Positions 44,972 to 55,739 are shown, numbered from the stretch's first letter. The stretch: DNA of 64,000 bases from Lineus longissimus (GCF_910592395.1 NC_088320.1:11096501-11160500); one strand, 5' to 3'. Translations and numbers: made by a program. The notes: generated by a model not told the origin, from the letters alone.

Positions 44972-46574
44972 GGTTAGTCACAAGAGGTACTAAGAGCTGG
45001 ACAGCATCATCCTGCAGGACCGTGCTGAAAGCAACCGACAAAGAAGCTCTCTTCGGAGAATTTGCTGGAATGATCAAGTTCCAAGAGCACACAGGACCTA
45101 TCGCCAATACTTCACCGTCATCGCTCGCTCACGGGGTAGAATGATAATGATGAGGAACCGACGATATTTACTTTTTTAGCTCTCACTCTCATGAAATACA
45201 GAATTGGTTTCGAACTGAAACAGTAGCACAATACAATCTAAGGAACAATAACAGTTGTCAAACGGCGTGATCCTGACCGTTATGGATAGCATGGGTAAGA
45301 TCGATTCTTATGACTGATGATAGCTGCTGGCTTAATGATTTTATTTATTGTTCTCCGTTACAAAACCAAACCTTAAAGGAACTCTATAGGCAGTAGCTAG
45401 GTCGGCAAGATAAAATCACAAGAAATCGCCAATAGGAGTCTCTCACATCTCACAGTACGTCAAAACTATTCGTGCTTGTAGGAGGCATATATTTAGTGGT
45501 GAATCTAACATGACCCAGAGCCCTTACCTGCTTACCGTGTATATAGTCACCTGAAGAGAGTCAATTTGACCCGCCTGCTCCTGCCTATAGTCCCCCTTTA
45601 AGCAAAACGTATATAAGTGACAACACAAACACATTAGATGAATAGTTCATCGTATGGTTGGTTTGAGACGAAAAAAACATGATATGTAATATTAAGTAAG
45701 TGTGCTGAGGGGGGCAAATTTGTTAGTTATCAACTAGTAGTATTAATACAGAGAACAGTATCCCAGTTAACTCGGAAAATTAGTTATGCCGAGAACGACA
45801 GAGGGTCCCAAAAATTTGAAAGGTGTCCAAAATATGTAATATGTCAGTGGTGGTGTTGGTGGAACCACTCTCCCTCGAGCCATTAAAGAGGTTGAATAGC
45901 GCCTCCAGAAGCAAGCAACAGCGCCACCCGTAGCAGAAATAAGAACTGCTTAGTGACGTAATGGTTTCCATATACGGCATCTCATTTGCATATTTTTACA
46001 ACCTTATTTACTACGAGTTATAAATATGCCAGTAGCACGTGGATCATGCCGGGCGGCGCTGTCAGGTGTTTCCACTATGGGTTACATAATCGGCTACAAA
46101 GAGGCCAGTGTTCTAGTAAATGAAGTTAGCAATGATAGCGAAAGAATGTTAGTGTATGTTACGCAGTCAATAGCGATAGTAGTGAGTTGGAGAGAGGAGA
46201 AAATGGAAAATGGAGAGAATTGCTAGCAGAAAGTCAAGTTTTGAATTACAGTAGTTAGTAACCATAAACTGATGATCCCACGCCATGCAAACATTTCAAA
46301 TCATGCTAGGTGTTCAGTGGTAGGCCTCATAATCAAGGACAACAATCACAACCAATCAGAATAACAACTCGTTTAACCCTCTTTGTAAAACATGGCAATT
46401 ATAAGGCCATGATGATCTTTCTGTTACCACCACAGCCACGGTGACCGAAGGCCTGATCCAAGACTATCTATTGACTGAAGTCATTCTAAATACTAGTTGA
46501 CGGAACATGTGTACTGCATAGTCACTAGTGTTTTAAATATGATTCACCTTTCACCATGTCCTTTCTCTTTCAAG

Positions 46575-46697
46575 GATAAAATAACATCGCTGCTGAATAC
46601 GCACGGCTTAGATTCTACAGATCCGCACATTATCCAGGCGTGCTACATTCACAAGAAACATAGGTTTACTCAGTACGGGAGTGACCTGAAGAGAAAG
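46575..46697 (+). pseudogene. Exon of the unrecognised spliced gene (copy B)
   Basis: Same splice sites as 32069-32191; one Ser to Ile change. Intact by itself, but its partner exon is broken. Confidence 0.5.
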
Positions 46698-47538
46698 GTA
46701 ATTCCTCTAATTTGTATGCATCTGCCTGGGTTCATCCAGAATACAGTTACCTTGTCTTTCGGCCAAGCTATAGCAATCGAAATCAATAAACGAAATTCAC
46801 ACAGTATGGAACATACACATGATTAACATTGAGTGTTCACCCCGGGGTGTTCACTAAACGATCTTAAGTTATTAATTAACGGCCCCAAAACTTATGAGAA
46901 TCAATTATTAGAGTCCCAGGGTAACTTACATATAGGTCGCTATTAGCCTATTAGCAGAGGTGTATTAAGTGCTTAAGTCGCTTGACCAGTCTTATGTAAC
47001 CTGGTACAATCACATGCACCTCAACATCAACAGTTTCCACTCAACTGACAATATACTGCTCATCGTGATTATGTTGAATAGGATTGTCTGATGAGTGCTG
47101 TCTGCGTTGTTGGGCTGGAGTTTCGATATTATTCACCCTGCCCATTAACATAAATCTAAACTTATCCGATATAAACATATCTGATCTAGATTGATCTGTT
47201 CTGCTTGATATATTTACTGTAAGTGTATATTTCTATTCAACAGCTAAATGGAAAGCCCAAGGGAGTACATCCCATGGCCATGCCGGTCGGTACATGATAC
47301 ATGGTTCATCCAACAGTGTGATATGTGCTTGTCATGGACCTGCCATAGAGTTACGATATATGTTTCATTACATGTATTCAGTTAGCAGCAAACATGTATC
47401 TGCAGATTGCAAGTGCACCCCTCATGTACATGGAGATGGCCAAAATTAGACTATTCATCACTACTTTATTTTGACCAGACAAACAGCCATACCCTGTGAT
47501 ATTGCATTCTTATTAATCGCTCGCCATTTGCATTGCAG

Positions 47539-47694
47539 CGCTCATTTGCCTACAGCGTCAAGCTGTTCCGTCGAGATGAGGGCCCAGCAGAGCCAGAGGA
47601 GAAAGACTTTTGGCGTGGCTATACAAATTACAGGTGCCTAGCTGTGGGTAGCCCCGACAGCTGGGCCAAGCTGTAGGAGATAGACGATAAGCGG
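47539..47694 (+). pseudogene. Broken next exon of the unrecognised spliced gene (copy B)
   Basis: Acceptor kept at 47538. TAG at 47674-47676 replaces a leucine codon of copy A, and the donor GT is changed to AT at 47695-47696. An Asp to Gly change also lies inside. The copy cannot make the A-type product. Confidence 0.55.
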
Positions 47695-47765
47695 ATGGGG
47701 AAAGTCATTGATTGTAACATGTAATTATGGGGGTTAATTGAACAGAAGGGATTAATTGTAAATAT

Positions 47766-48192
47766 AGCGGGAGTTTTTGACGTGATAGGCATCGCCGCTC
47801 CAGTCATCTTGACTGCAAAGATCTGGTTACAAGAGTTGTGGAAGGAGAAATATCAATGGGATGAAGACCTCCCTGAGCCTGTAAAACAAAAATGGGCAAC
47901 GTGGTTTAAAGACTTGCAGAGGCTGAAAGCATACAAAATCGAACGATGCCTAACCCCACCCGAGTCTGAAGGTCAACCAATATTAGTCATCTTCGGTGAT
48001 GCGTCTGAAAACGGATTCGGCTGCGTCGCGTACGTAAGATGGAAAACTTCCGACAGCTATGAAACTCGGTTCGTGATGGCAAAATCTAGGGTCGCGCCGC
48101 TAAAACCGCTCACAATACCGCGATTAGAATTACAAGCAGCAGTCTTGGCCAGCCATTTGAAAGAAACCATTATTGCGGAAATGCGATTTTGA
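47766..48192 (+). pseudogene. BEL/Pao pol, post-RT and RNase H start
   Basis: Open from the junction with no true start. GVFDVIGIAAPVILTAKIWL matches the VYDPLG-LAPV-LKAK-LQ-LW block that follows RT in BEL/Pao pol. RNase H begins with FGDASENGFGCVAYVR, then IPRLELQAAVLA. Frame is lost near 48180 and continues in the next fragment. Confidence 0.85.
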
Positions 48193-49951
48193 TGTAGAAA
48201 ATACTGTTCTGTTTTCTGATTCTATGATAGTTTTAGCATGGATAAAGAGTGAAGCCAGAACCTTTAACACATTCGTATCCAACCGCATTGGCGAAATCCA
48301 GATGAAGACGGATGTGAAAGGTTGGCGGCACTGTCCTAGCGAACTGAACATTGCCGATGACGTCAGCAGAGGGTGCTCCGTGGAAAACTTGGCTGAATCT
48401 TGGAAGTACGGGCCACCTTTTTTGAAATTGCCCATAAGTGAGTGGCCTACCGTGGAAGACACAGACTGTCAGGATGAAAGTGAGTTAAAATCCGCTCGCA
48501 TGATCATGAATGTATCCGTAGCCGCGCCGATACTTGCAAACATGAATAAATTCTCATCTCAGTCACGCGCAATCAGAGTTACAGCGCACATAATGCAGTT
48601 CATACAAAACTTCTGCACAAAGTGGAAATTCAAATGTCAGCCGCGTTCAGGACCATTGTCAGTAGAAGAAGTTGAAAATGCGGAGAAAAAACTTCTCATT
48701 CATGCACAATCTTCGCTTCATCTGTTGCTTGGAAAACATGAGCTGGCCAGCCTTTCACCATTTGTGGACAGTGAAGGAATCATTAGGGTAGGCGGACGAG
48801 TAGGAAAGGCTATGGTTAGCTATGATACACAACATCCTGCTCTCTTGCCAAACAATCACTGGTATTCAAATCTCATTGTTCACAGGGCACATCAATATGG
48901 ACATTCTGGTGTAGCAGCGACTGCGGCGAAAGTAAGGAGAAAGTACTGGATTATTGGGGTGACTAGGCTGGCGAAGACGGTCAAGTATCGATGTGTCTTC
49001 TGTCGCAAGATGACAGCCGAGTCAGAAATGCAGATCATGGCAGAACTTCCAGTGGAGCGCTTACAGCCAATGACACCTCCATTCAAGAATACCGCATTGG
49101 ATCTCTTCGGCCCATTCAAGATTAGGATAACCAGAAACAAACATGACAAGGCATACGGAGTATTATTCACCTGTCTAAATGTGCGAGCAGTCTACTTGGA
49201 TATAACCGTTGACTACTCAACCATGGAGTTCCTTCAGGTCCTACGGCGCTTCTTCTCAATCCGAGGTACCCCTCAGACCATCCTCAGCGATCGTGGTCCC
49301 CAACTGGTAGGTTCCGCTCCACAAGTGAAAGAATGGTGCTGCGAGCGAGGGACAAGATGGCAGTTCCTGACCCCCACAGCTGCGCATCATAACGGGTGTG
49401 CCGAAGCTCTCGTCAAATCCTGTAAAACCGCGCTCAAACACGCAATTGGAGATCAGGTTTTGACAGCATTTGAGCTACAGACCGTACTATTTGAGGTAGC
49501 TAACCTTGTAAATGAACGACCAATCGGGCGTTGCTCAACGGATCCGGACGACGGTGCGTATATCTGCCCAAATGATACGTTATTAGGACGAGCCTCAGCC
49601 ACTGTACCCCAAGGGCCATTCCAGGAGACGAACAATCCAAGACATCGTGTTGAGTTTTGCCAACAGATAGTGAAGTCCTTCTGGAATCGTTGGTATAGAG
49701 ACGTCTTTCCGTCATTGATGCCTCGCAGAAAATGGCAAACTACAAGAAGGGACGTGTGTGAATGGGACTTCGTTCTCATCAAGGAAACAAATCCAATCCG
49801 CGGTACATGGAAAACCGGGCGCGTTGTGAAAGTTTATAAGGGATCGGATGGGCGCGTGCGAAACTTAACAGTAAAAACTGCGTCCAGTGTATATGACCGC
49901 CCAATCACGAAAATCGTGGTTTTGTATCCTGCAGAGGGTTGGGGGAGATGA
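48173..49951 (+). pseudogene. BEL/Pao RNase H end and integrase
   Basis: About 590 codons without a stop. RNase H continues with FSDSMIVLAWI and NIADDVSRG. The zinc finger region is HRAHQYGHSGVA...CVFC. The DDE integrase has Asp in ALDLFGPF, Asp in LSDRGPQLVGS and Glu in HHNGCAEALV. The tail (WNRWYRDVFPSLMPR, VLIKETNPIRGTWKTGRV) is the DUF5641-like end of BEL/Pao pol. All three acidic residues are kept. The part itself looks young; the loss is at the 5' side and at the one frame break. Confidence 0.87.
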
Positions 49952-49978
49952 ATAGATTATGTCATCGCCGGGGGAGAG

Positions 49979-50648
49979 TGTTTCGCTGTAAAAGTCGAAA
50001 CGGAAATGGACTATATTATTTAAACAGTATTTGAAAAGCCCGCGTTAAAAGTTAGGTCTTTAGGCGCGAATTACGCATTGGACAAAGGGTCGCGTGATCC
50101 GAGCGCATGACCTGTAATTTTGCACCGTCACGGGATTAGCCCATTCAAGAGACATTTTAACTTAAGGCGTAAAAGTGGACGGATCGCGAACAAGTCCGGG
50201 GCAAACATTTTATCTTATCAAAAAACAGGAAAAACAAACTATATGTGGATTCGTAAGTTTCAATTTTATCCTATTTAGACACTCATTAAATCACTTGTTA
50301 ATTGGTGTAGGTTTTCGGTGATACAGACATTTATTTCACTTATTAGGTTTCATGGCCAGGCTAGGTTGCCAAAATATAATGCTAGATAAGTTGGATTCAG
50401 TCAGTTATTTCTATCACCAGCGTCATGTAAATAGGCATTGAAACCAGGTGCGTCAAAATCATCAGGATTATACCTTTAGTTTTGTTCGTTAAAATTCTGT
50501 GATAATTTGCAATGTTTTATGTTTATGGAAATGGTTTATTCACTGGTTTTAAATGGCAATTTTTCTGTGTACTAAAATGTATAATTTATTCCAGGTTTCG
50601 AATAAAATCTTTATATCGAAGAACCACATATTCCTTCTCCGTCCTTCA
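49979..50648 (+). repeat. 3' LTR of the BEL/Pao element (approximate)
   Basis: Starts TGTTTCGCTG after the purine tract GGGGGAGAG. Contains AATAAAATC near 50601. The proposed end TCCTTCA at 50648 is set by the start of exon-like sequence of the SAM gene and is uncertain; no second LTR exists here to confirm it. Confidence 0.6.
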
Positions 50649-50679
50649 GTGTCCTGGCCGGACACGTCACCAAGTACCT
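50649..50679 (-). pseudogene. SAM-domain gene, exon 8 stub cut by the BEL LTR
   Basis: An acceptor TGTTTCTTGCAG lies just right of 50679, in phase with exon 7. Only about 31 bases follow before LTR sequence. The intron from exon 7 would be only 44 bp, so this call is weak; the rest of the gene is missing. Confidence 0.35.
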
Positions 50680-50723
50680 CTGCAAGAAACAACATGTCTC
50701 ATTAGACTCATAGTCATACATAC

Positions 50724-50917
50724 CATTCCTCTCTCCAAAAGCCTTGGAAATGATGCCAAAATATCCTTCGCTTTCAACTCTTTGTTCTCACAGATCTCAC
50801 GGTGACGATTTGTTGCGGTTTTAGCCATCAGGTCCGAAACTTTGGATGCCGGTTCAATGTTGTGTTTCAGCCATGCTGTCATTTCCTTATACTCTTTTTC
50901 GGGTAGAATCTGCCATT
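50724..50917 (-). CDS. SAM-domain gene, exon 7
   Basis: 194 bp. Acceptor CTTCATCAG, donor GTATGT; takes two bases to finish a codon from exon 6. Peptide EWQILPEKEYKEMTAWLKHN, then LMAKTATNRHREI and ILASFPRLLERGM. The W-x-x-L...WLKHN...T...R...IL-FPRL pattern is that of SAMD3-like proteins of fish, cnidarians and other animals. Confidence 0.72.
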
Positions 50918-51261
50918 CTGATGAAGATAAACAGAGACTTGAATAAAAAAACACAAATATAATTGTTTGAGAAAAATTTGTTCTGGTGTAGTGGCTAGCA
51001 GATATCACCCTGGATGAAACTATGGCCTAACTGCACTTTTACCAGCAATGTTAACCACTGATTGTGAGGCTCCTAATCACCCCATATTGACTTGATTAAA
51101 TCAGGACATGTATCCCTCATGTACACCTTAGGTACATGTAGATCTCAGTGACTAGCACCACCAACCGAACGAGGTGTGATGGTGATCTAAAACAACTTTT
51201 CTACATTAACCCACAAACACGTCTCAAATATCAAAGCCTTGGACAATATTATTGTGATTAC

Positions 51262-51421
51262 CTGCAACAGACAACACCTCTTCAGCAGGGACTGTTTCAG
51301 GTAATTGGACCCTTTTCTTAACCATCTTCAGTTTTGCCTCCTCTTTGTGAACATTGTATATACGGTCATTGATAAAGCCCTTTGCAGGTCGACCACCTCG
51401 AGCCCTTTGGTAAAATTCTTC
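51262..51421 (-). CDS. SAM-domain gene, exon 6
   Basis: 160 bp. Acceptor CATCTTTCAG, donor GTAATC; enters in phase 0, leaves in phase 1. Peptide EEFYQRARGGRPAKGFIND, then RIYNVHKEEAKLK, matching the G-x-x-x-R-(I/L)-x-N-x-R/H segment of the family. Confidence 0.72.
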
Positions 51422-51620
51422 CTGAAAGATGACGAAGAAAAAAAATGGCTTCATGCTGATGCTTCTGCGGACACATTTTTTCTCCTCCCCAGGCGCTCCT
51501 CGGCTGTGATATCAAGAACCGCTGGCGCTGCGAAGAAAACTAGCAAACTTAGTTTTACATAGAAACAATGACACCTTGTGATCAAGGAATTGTTTGGTTG
51601 TGCCTCTCCGTCATACTTAC

Positions 51621-51705
51621 AAAGCCCTGTCCCTTCGGATTCCTCAGACACGGTATGACTGTGATAATCACAATGGCAAGTTCCTCCGTGTCCTCTGTTT
51701 TGGGA
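51621..51705 (-). CDS. SAM-domain gene, exon 5
   Basis: 85 bp. Acceptor AATTTCCAG, donor GTAAGTATG; completes a TTT codon begun in exon 4. Peptide contains ITVIPCLRNPKGQGF, the FPCLRDPKG-GYE-like motif of the family. Confidence 0.75.
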
Positions 51706-51997
51706 CTGGAAATTAAGCACACGAATTTCACTCCTTACATGTAAATGCAATACACCAACACACTACTTATACTTATTAGTAAGGAGATGATTCACACTGA
51801 TACACTAAAAAATAAATGTAGTATCAAGGATGTATACATCCTTGGTAGTATGTTCTCTAAAATCACTTTAAGAACCCCCCCCCCCCCTAATATCAGTTTT
51901 CGAAATAACAAAGTTTCGAAATAACAAGTGCTGCGGCTGCTGGCCTAGCCAAATCAAGCAAACACATACACATACACATTTTTTGAAGGATACTTAC

Positions 51998-52146
51998 AAT
52001 TTTCCGCATTTTTCAAATAAAAAACCAGTTGCTATTTTCACAAGTCTTTTCCTCAACACTGTTGGGGCGAACCCAAGCTTCTGTACATCCGCTAACAAAG
52101 ATCTACCACCATTCTGGCTGCATAGGAAAGTCTTAAAATCATGAAA
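51998..52146 (-). CDS. SAM-domain gene, exon 4
   Basis: 149 bp. Acceptor TTTATTGCAG, donor GTAAGTATC; phase 0 in, phase 2 out. Peptide FHDFKTFLCSQNGGRSLL, then KLGFAPTVLRKRLVKIATGF, an L-x-x-x-x-R-x-x-L-V-x-I helix like the family's region before the FPCL motif. Confidence 0.7.
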
Positions 52147-52420
52147 CTGCAATAAAGATGGCAAAGCTCTTCTTAATTGAAAATATACATCTTATAATGA
52201 TGATGAAATTTGTCTGTAATAAATACATAAGTCATAGCAAAACTGACATAATTTGTTGATTGGACAGTTGGAAATGCTGACCTGTTCAATTTGTAATGTT
52301 ACCCATACGCAACTTCTCATGGCAAATTATGTGTATCAATTGAAGAATGAACCTTGAAGCAGTACATTGAATCATGGAGGTATTATACCTCCATGATTGA
52401 ATTGAAATAAAAATATTCAC

Positions 52421-52618
52421 CTTAGTTGATACTGGATGTGCACATATTTTACTGCCACTGGGAACTGAACTTGGTGAGAGATTTAAAAGCGTAGAATGCT
52501 GGACTGGACTACAATCTGATTCTGAATGAAAAGTTGAGCTAGATTCTATTGGGACGTGTATGTTATCATTTTCTGTGTCATCGCTGGTGCCAGTCATATC
52601 GGTTGGTGGAGATGCATC
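52421..52618 (-). CDS. SAM-domain gene, exon 3 (linker)
   Basis: 198 bp, phase 0 at both ends. Acceptor TTTATTTTCAG, donor GTGAAT. Encodes a Ser/Asp-rich disordered linker (DASPPTDMTGTSDDTEND), as lies between the SAM domain and the conserved C-terminal half in this family. Confidence 0.65.
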
Positions 52619-53004
52619 CTGAAAATAAATTTAAAGGTACAATAACATACAATAACTTCAGAAAACTTTGCATTTCACTTCAATACTTCACACCTTCAAT
52701 GTGATAAATTGTTCTTGTATTTTCGAATTTTTTTTCTCGCAAGTACACACTAATGACTAAAATCTCTGAACATACCAACTTATCTATGCCTCGGAACAAT
52801 GTAACGCAAACTGTCATGTTCATCAAACGACTTGATGAGGTGAAAGGGGTGATGGTCAAGCAATTCATTGACTGTGATGCACAGAAATTCGTCTCCTTCC
52901 CGAACAGCATAGGCATGATATCTGTCTTCAAACCACAGGGTTTCCCAGACTTGAATCAACAAATATACTAGAGTCTGGTCATCAATGAATACCTGCTCTA
53001 TTTT

Positions 53005-54933
53005 TCAATAGAGAGGATTTCCTGATTCCTTATCACAGTCCACAGAAACCATCTCGTTGGCTCTGTACTCTATGCCATGGTACCAAGCGAATTTAGCAGA
53101 AAAGACTTCAGAGTCAACAGGACAGCCAATTGCCTCTGCTATTAGACTGTGATGGGGCTCAAAGTGATCCAGGGGCTGGAGCAAACCCTTCCCACTTTCC
53201 AATGGCTTGAACTCGAAAAGCTCCTTCCTCATGAGGGCATCAGACAACGTCATCTGATGGCGTCTGGCCATGGTTTTACAAATATTTTTAAAGTTGCAGG
53301 TAACTTGGGCAACTTGCTTGAAGAATGCATGTTTTCCCTCAAATCGCATTGATGAAAAGTGTTTAAGAGGTCCAATGGCTCGGATTACTGCAGGGTAATG
53401 TAACATATGATGGTGCTTTGGAAGGAGGTGATTGTCTGGGAAGGTTGTGAAGAAATGGTCATGGTGTTCTTGAATTAGTCGCTGGAGGTAGTAGGTCTCT
53501 TCTTCACTCACTTTTGGGGCAAAGATGATGTCCATGCAGGAAAGCAGGAGACGTATGACTTGCAGGTGATCATTACATGTATCTTCAGGAACAAGGTCGC
53601 CAATGAGAATCAGGAGATGCCTGATTAGAAAATAGGCCTGCTCTGCTTTTTGACCAGTTGCAGAAGTTGAACGATTCAGGCTTTGCTCAGTTATCACAGA
53701 GGGTTTGTTTGACGACTCAGGAAATCCATAATCAAATGACACTATTCGGTCGTTGATCACATCGAGAGTGAGCACACCTTCAGTGATGATCGCCTTCAAG
53801 ACCAGTTTTACCTCTATTAGGCCAACCCCCTCAAGAATGTCATGCATAATGTCAAAGACATGGTTATCAGTGACATGATATCCTACTAAGTCATTCAGCG
53901 GACACATCCTCTTTACTCCGGTTCTACTAACATCATCAACGGCTATGTCTCTATCATATGTCTCAACTGTCCTAATCAGGGAGTCGTCTTCAGCAGTTGC
54001 AGTGTGAGCATCATCTCTCGGCATCGAACATCTGCGGCAAGGAAAGTTAGCTGTAAATCCCTCAGCAAAACCTAGCATGCCATGCAGCCCCAAGTTATCA
54101 CCTGTTGTCTGGCCTAAAACCACACGCACTTTTGTTCCATCATCACACAACAAACCCTCGGATTCTAGCACTTTCAGATCATCTACAATTGGATTCAATA
54201 TTGCATTAAAACCATAATGCTTTATGTCTTTTGAGAGGGCAACAGCAAGCAAGAACATATTCTTTAAACTGGACTGGTGTACTGAGTGAACATATTTCAG
54301 GGTGAAGTAGAACAAACCCAGTTTATGGGTGCCAGCTTTGGGAGAAAAAGGGTTTGTAGTTTCTAACTCATCAAAATACAGTAAAATATTTATGGTCTCA
54401 GGATCGCACAGGGCTGGGTTGGATTTGTAGTAACTGCCATCTTTAAAATCTTCAAGAATCCCAGGCGCATGTTCCCTGGTCTTGTACTGTGGGATAGCAT
54501 CCAGCAAATCAGCATCAAGGACTTCTAGCAACAGGTCTCCGATAGGCACATACTCAAATGTGTCACGCTTTTGGCGTTGGAGGACAACACCAGAATGAGG
54601 GTCTGGCTGGGGATTAAAGGCAACTCCAAGCGGAACAGAAACTGGAGGAATGAAAGTGCCGAGGTTTAAAAAATATTTGTTTTGAAGCCATCCAGTTTCT
54701 AAACCGGTAAAAGGTATCCGACTCTCTTCAAAATCATTCATTAGGTCTGCCAAATCATCATCATTCCTCATCCCATTCCCGAGGTCTTCCACTACCTTCT
54801 TCGTTTTCTCTTTCAATGCTTCAATAATTTCAGAAAACATTTCGGAAGTGCATTCAATGACAGTGTTCAAAGTAGAGAGAGGCAGGTTTGCCTTGGCCTT
54901 CAGTTTACTAATGAACGATGAAGCTATTGACAT
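53005..54933 (-). CDS. CACTA-like DDE transposase (ORF2), inside intron 2 of the SAM gene
   Basis: 642 residues from a true ATG, no internal stop. Family blocks: LLYFDELETTNPF near 184-196 with Asp188 as a candidate catalytic residue, TTGDNLGLHGMLGF near 277, a Cys pair NFPCRRC at 297-302, DIMHDILEG at 361-369, and MRFEGKHAFFK toward the C-terminus. The D-x-M-H motif is shared with TNP2/Plavaka-type CACTA transposases, and the whole layout with animal CACTA/EnSpm-like proteins. The exact superfamily rests on recollection. It lies between exons 2 and 3 of the SAM-domain gene on the same strand. Upstream C2H2 ORF overlaps it by 10 bp in another frame. The stop is about 390 bp before exon 3. Confidence 0.72.
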   Translation of the reverse strand: MSIASSFISKLKAKANLPLSTLNTVIECTSEMFSEIIEALKEKTKKVVEDLGNGMRNDDDLADLMNDFEESRIPFTGLETGWLQNKYFLNLGTFIPPVSVPLGVAFNPQPDPHSGVVLQRQKRDTFEYVPIGDLLLEVLDADLLDAIPQYKTREHAPGILEDFKDGSYYKSNPALCDPETINILLYFDELETTNPFSPKAGTHKLGLFYFTLKYVHSVHQSSLKNMFLLAVALSKDIKHYGFNAILNPIVDDLKVLESEGLLCDDGTKVRVVLGQTTGDNLGLHGMLGFAEGFTANFPCRRCSMPRDDAHTATAEDDSLIRTVETYDRDIAVDDVSRTGVKRMCPLNDLVGYHVTDNHVFDIMHDILEGVGLIEVKLVLKAIITEGVLTLDVINDRIVSFDYGFPESSNKPSVITEQSLNRSTSATGQKAEQAYFLIRHLLILIGDLVPEDTCNDHLQVIRLLLSCMDIIFAPKVSEEETYYLQRLIQEHHDHFFTTFPDNHLLPKHHHMLHYPAVIRAIGPLKHFSSMRFEGKHAFFKQVAQVTCNFKNICKTMARRHQMTLSDALMRKELFEFKPLESGKGLLQPLDHFEPHHSLIAEAIGCPVDSEVFSAKFAWYHGIEYRANEMVSVDCDKESGNPLY

Positions 54934-55349
54934 AACATCAAGCTCAGCATGACGACTTTGTCCTGAAAATCATTTACACCATCAATTTCAACATCATCTC
55001 CAGAATGCATCATGTCTTCATTTTCACTATTATAATCAAACACCTCTCCGGGCACATCATTTATAAATGTATCATTGTTGCTGTCTTGTTCAAGAACATG
55101 TTTCATCAAATGCCTTTTGTAAGGCCAAACAGACTGAAAGGTCCGTTGGCATCCATTCTGTGCACAAACAAAATAATTTCCAGCATAGGTTATTGCATGA
55201 ATGGTTCTCAAATGAAAGAACAAGGAGTGGAAGTCCCCTTTAATGTTTTTGGAACAAACAAAACACATGAACTGCCTGGACTGCTCAATTACTACTGAAT
55301 TATCCTTGACCTTTCCTTTAAACTCTTGCAGAATTAAGATGAATCTCAC
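54924..55349 (-). CDS. C2H2 zinc-finger ORF (ORF1) of the CACTA-like element
   Basis: Open for 141 codons. The first codon of the frame is GTG; the first ATG sits inside the first finger, so translation probably enters from upstream by splicing. Two C2H2-like modules are visible: CFVCSKN...HLRTIH and CAQNGCQRTFQSVWPYKRH. An acidic tail follows (NSENEDMMHSGDDVEIDG). In related animal proteins such fingers precede the DDE domain in one chain; here a frame change near 54945-54965 separates them, either a mutation or two ORFs joined by splicing. It begins 8 bp from the exon 2 edge, leaving no room for its own promoter or terminal repeat. Confidence 0.65.
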   Translation of the reverse strand: MRFILILQEFKGKVKDNSVVIEQSRQFMCFVCSKNIKGDFHSLFFHLRTIHAITYAGNYFVCAQNGCQRTFQSVWPYKRHLMKHVLEQDSNNDTFINDVPGEVFDYNSENEDMMHSGDDVEIDGVNDFQDKVVMLSLMLCQ

Positions 55350-55356
55350 ATCTTAC

Positions 55357-55481
55357 CGATACAGCATTCCTGTTCAATGACAGCTTCTGTTTGAATCGAA
55401 GTTGTGTTCCAATCCTTGGAATTAACTCCTTCAAAGTATCCTCGTCCAAGAGATGAAAACATTCCTCGTCAATGCCATGTT
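55357..55481 (-). CDS. SAM-domain gene, exon 2
   Basis: 125 bp. Acceptor TTTTTTTCCTTCAG, donor GTAAGATG. Completes a GAA codon from exon 1, then HGIDEECFHLLDEDTLKELI and PRIGTQLRFKQKL. This is the second half of a SAM domain: an L-L-x-x-D-L-x-E-L-I-P-x-x-G motif, then a basic final helix. SAM domains mediate self-association. Ends in phase 0, matching exon 3. Confidence 0.8.
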
Positions 55482-55739
55482 CTGAAGGAAAAAAAGGAGC
55501 AGAGAAGCTTTTACTGATTGTGTCTAGAAAAATATTTTATTATACATGTATATTACAAAAACACTGATACGCCTATGTAAAAACACCTTTCATTAGACTT
55601 AGCGTGACAGCTCATCTCGAAAATAGTCATCCAGCACCCATTATACCAACATGTGACCATATGGTGAAATCTTTATTTTTTGGATACTTTTTTAGGTCTA
55701 AATTTTTTTTCAAAACAATTAAAAAAAAGGAAGTGACTA

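Larger units (their letters stand above)
36660..47764. repeat. Segmental duplication copy B
   Basis: About 11.1 kb matching copy A. Specific differences: an 8-bp deletion in the hypothetical ORF, a 1526-bp insertion (39589-41114), absence of the A-specific MITE, about 45 bp in place of the 450 bp at 27246, five instead of seven 100-bp units, and a broken second exon. It ends abruptly at 47764 against BEL/Pao coding sequence. Confidence 0.93.
47765..50648 (+). mobile_element. BEL/Pao retrotransposon, 5' truncated, with 3' LTR
   Basis: Retains the region after RT, RNase H, integrase, purine tract and 3' LTR. The 5' LTR, gag, protease and RT are missing because the sequence begins abruptly at the end of duplication copy B. 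The right LTR edge lies inside what looks like an exon of the minus-strand SAM-domain gene. Confidence 0.85.

Noticed and set aside
22858-47764. Giant transposon (Maverick, Starship-like or composite) as explanation of copies A and B
   Set aside because: No integrase, polymerase, recombinase or terminal repeats belong to the unit; the ends differ and look like duplication breakpoints.
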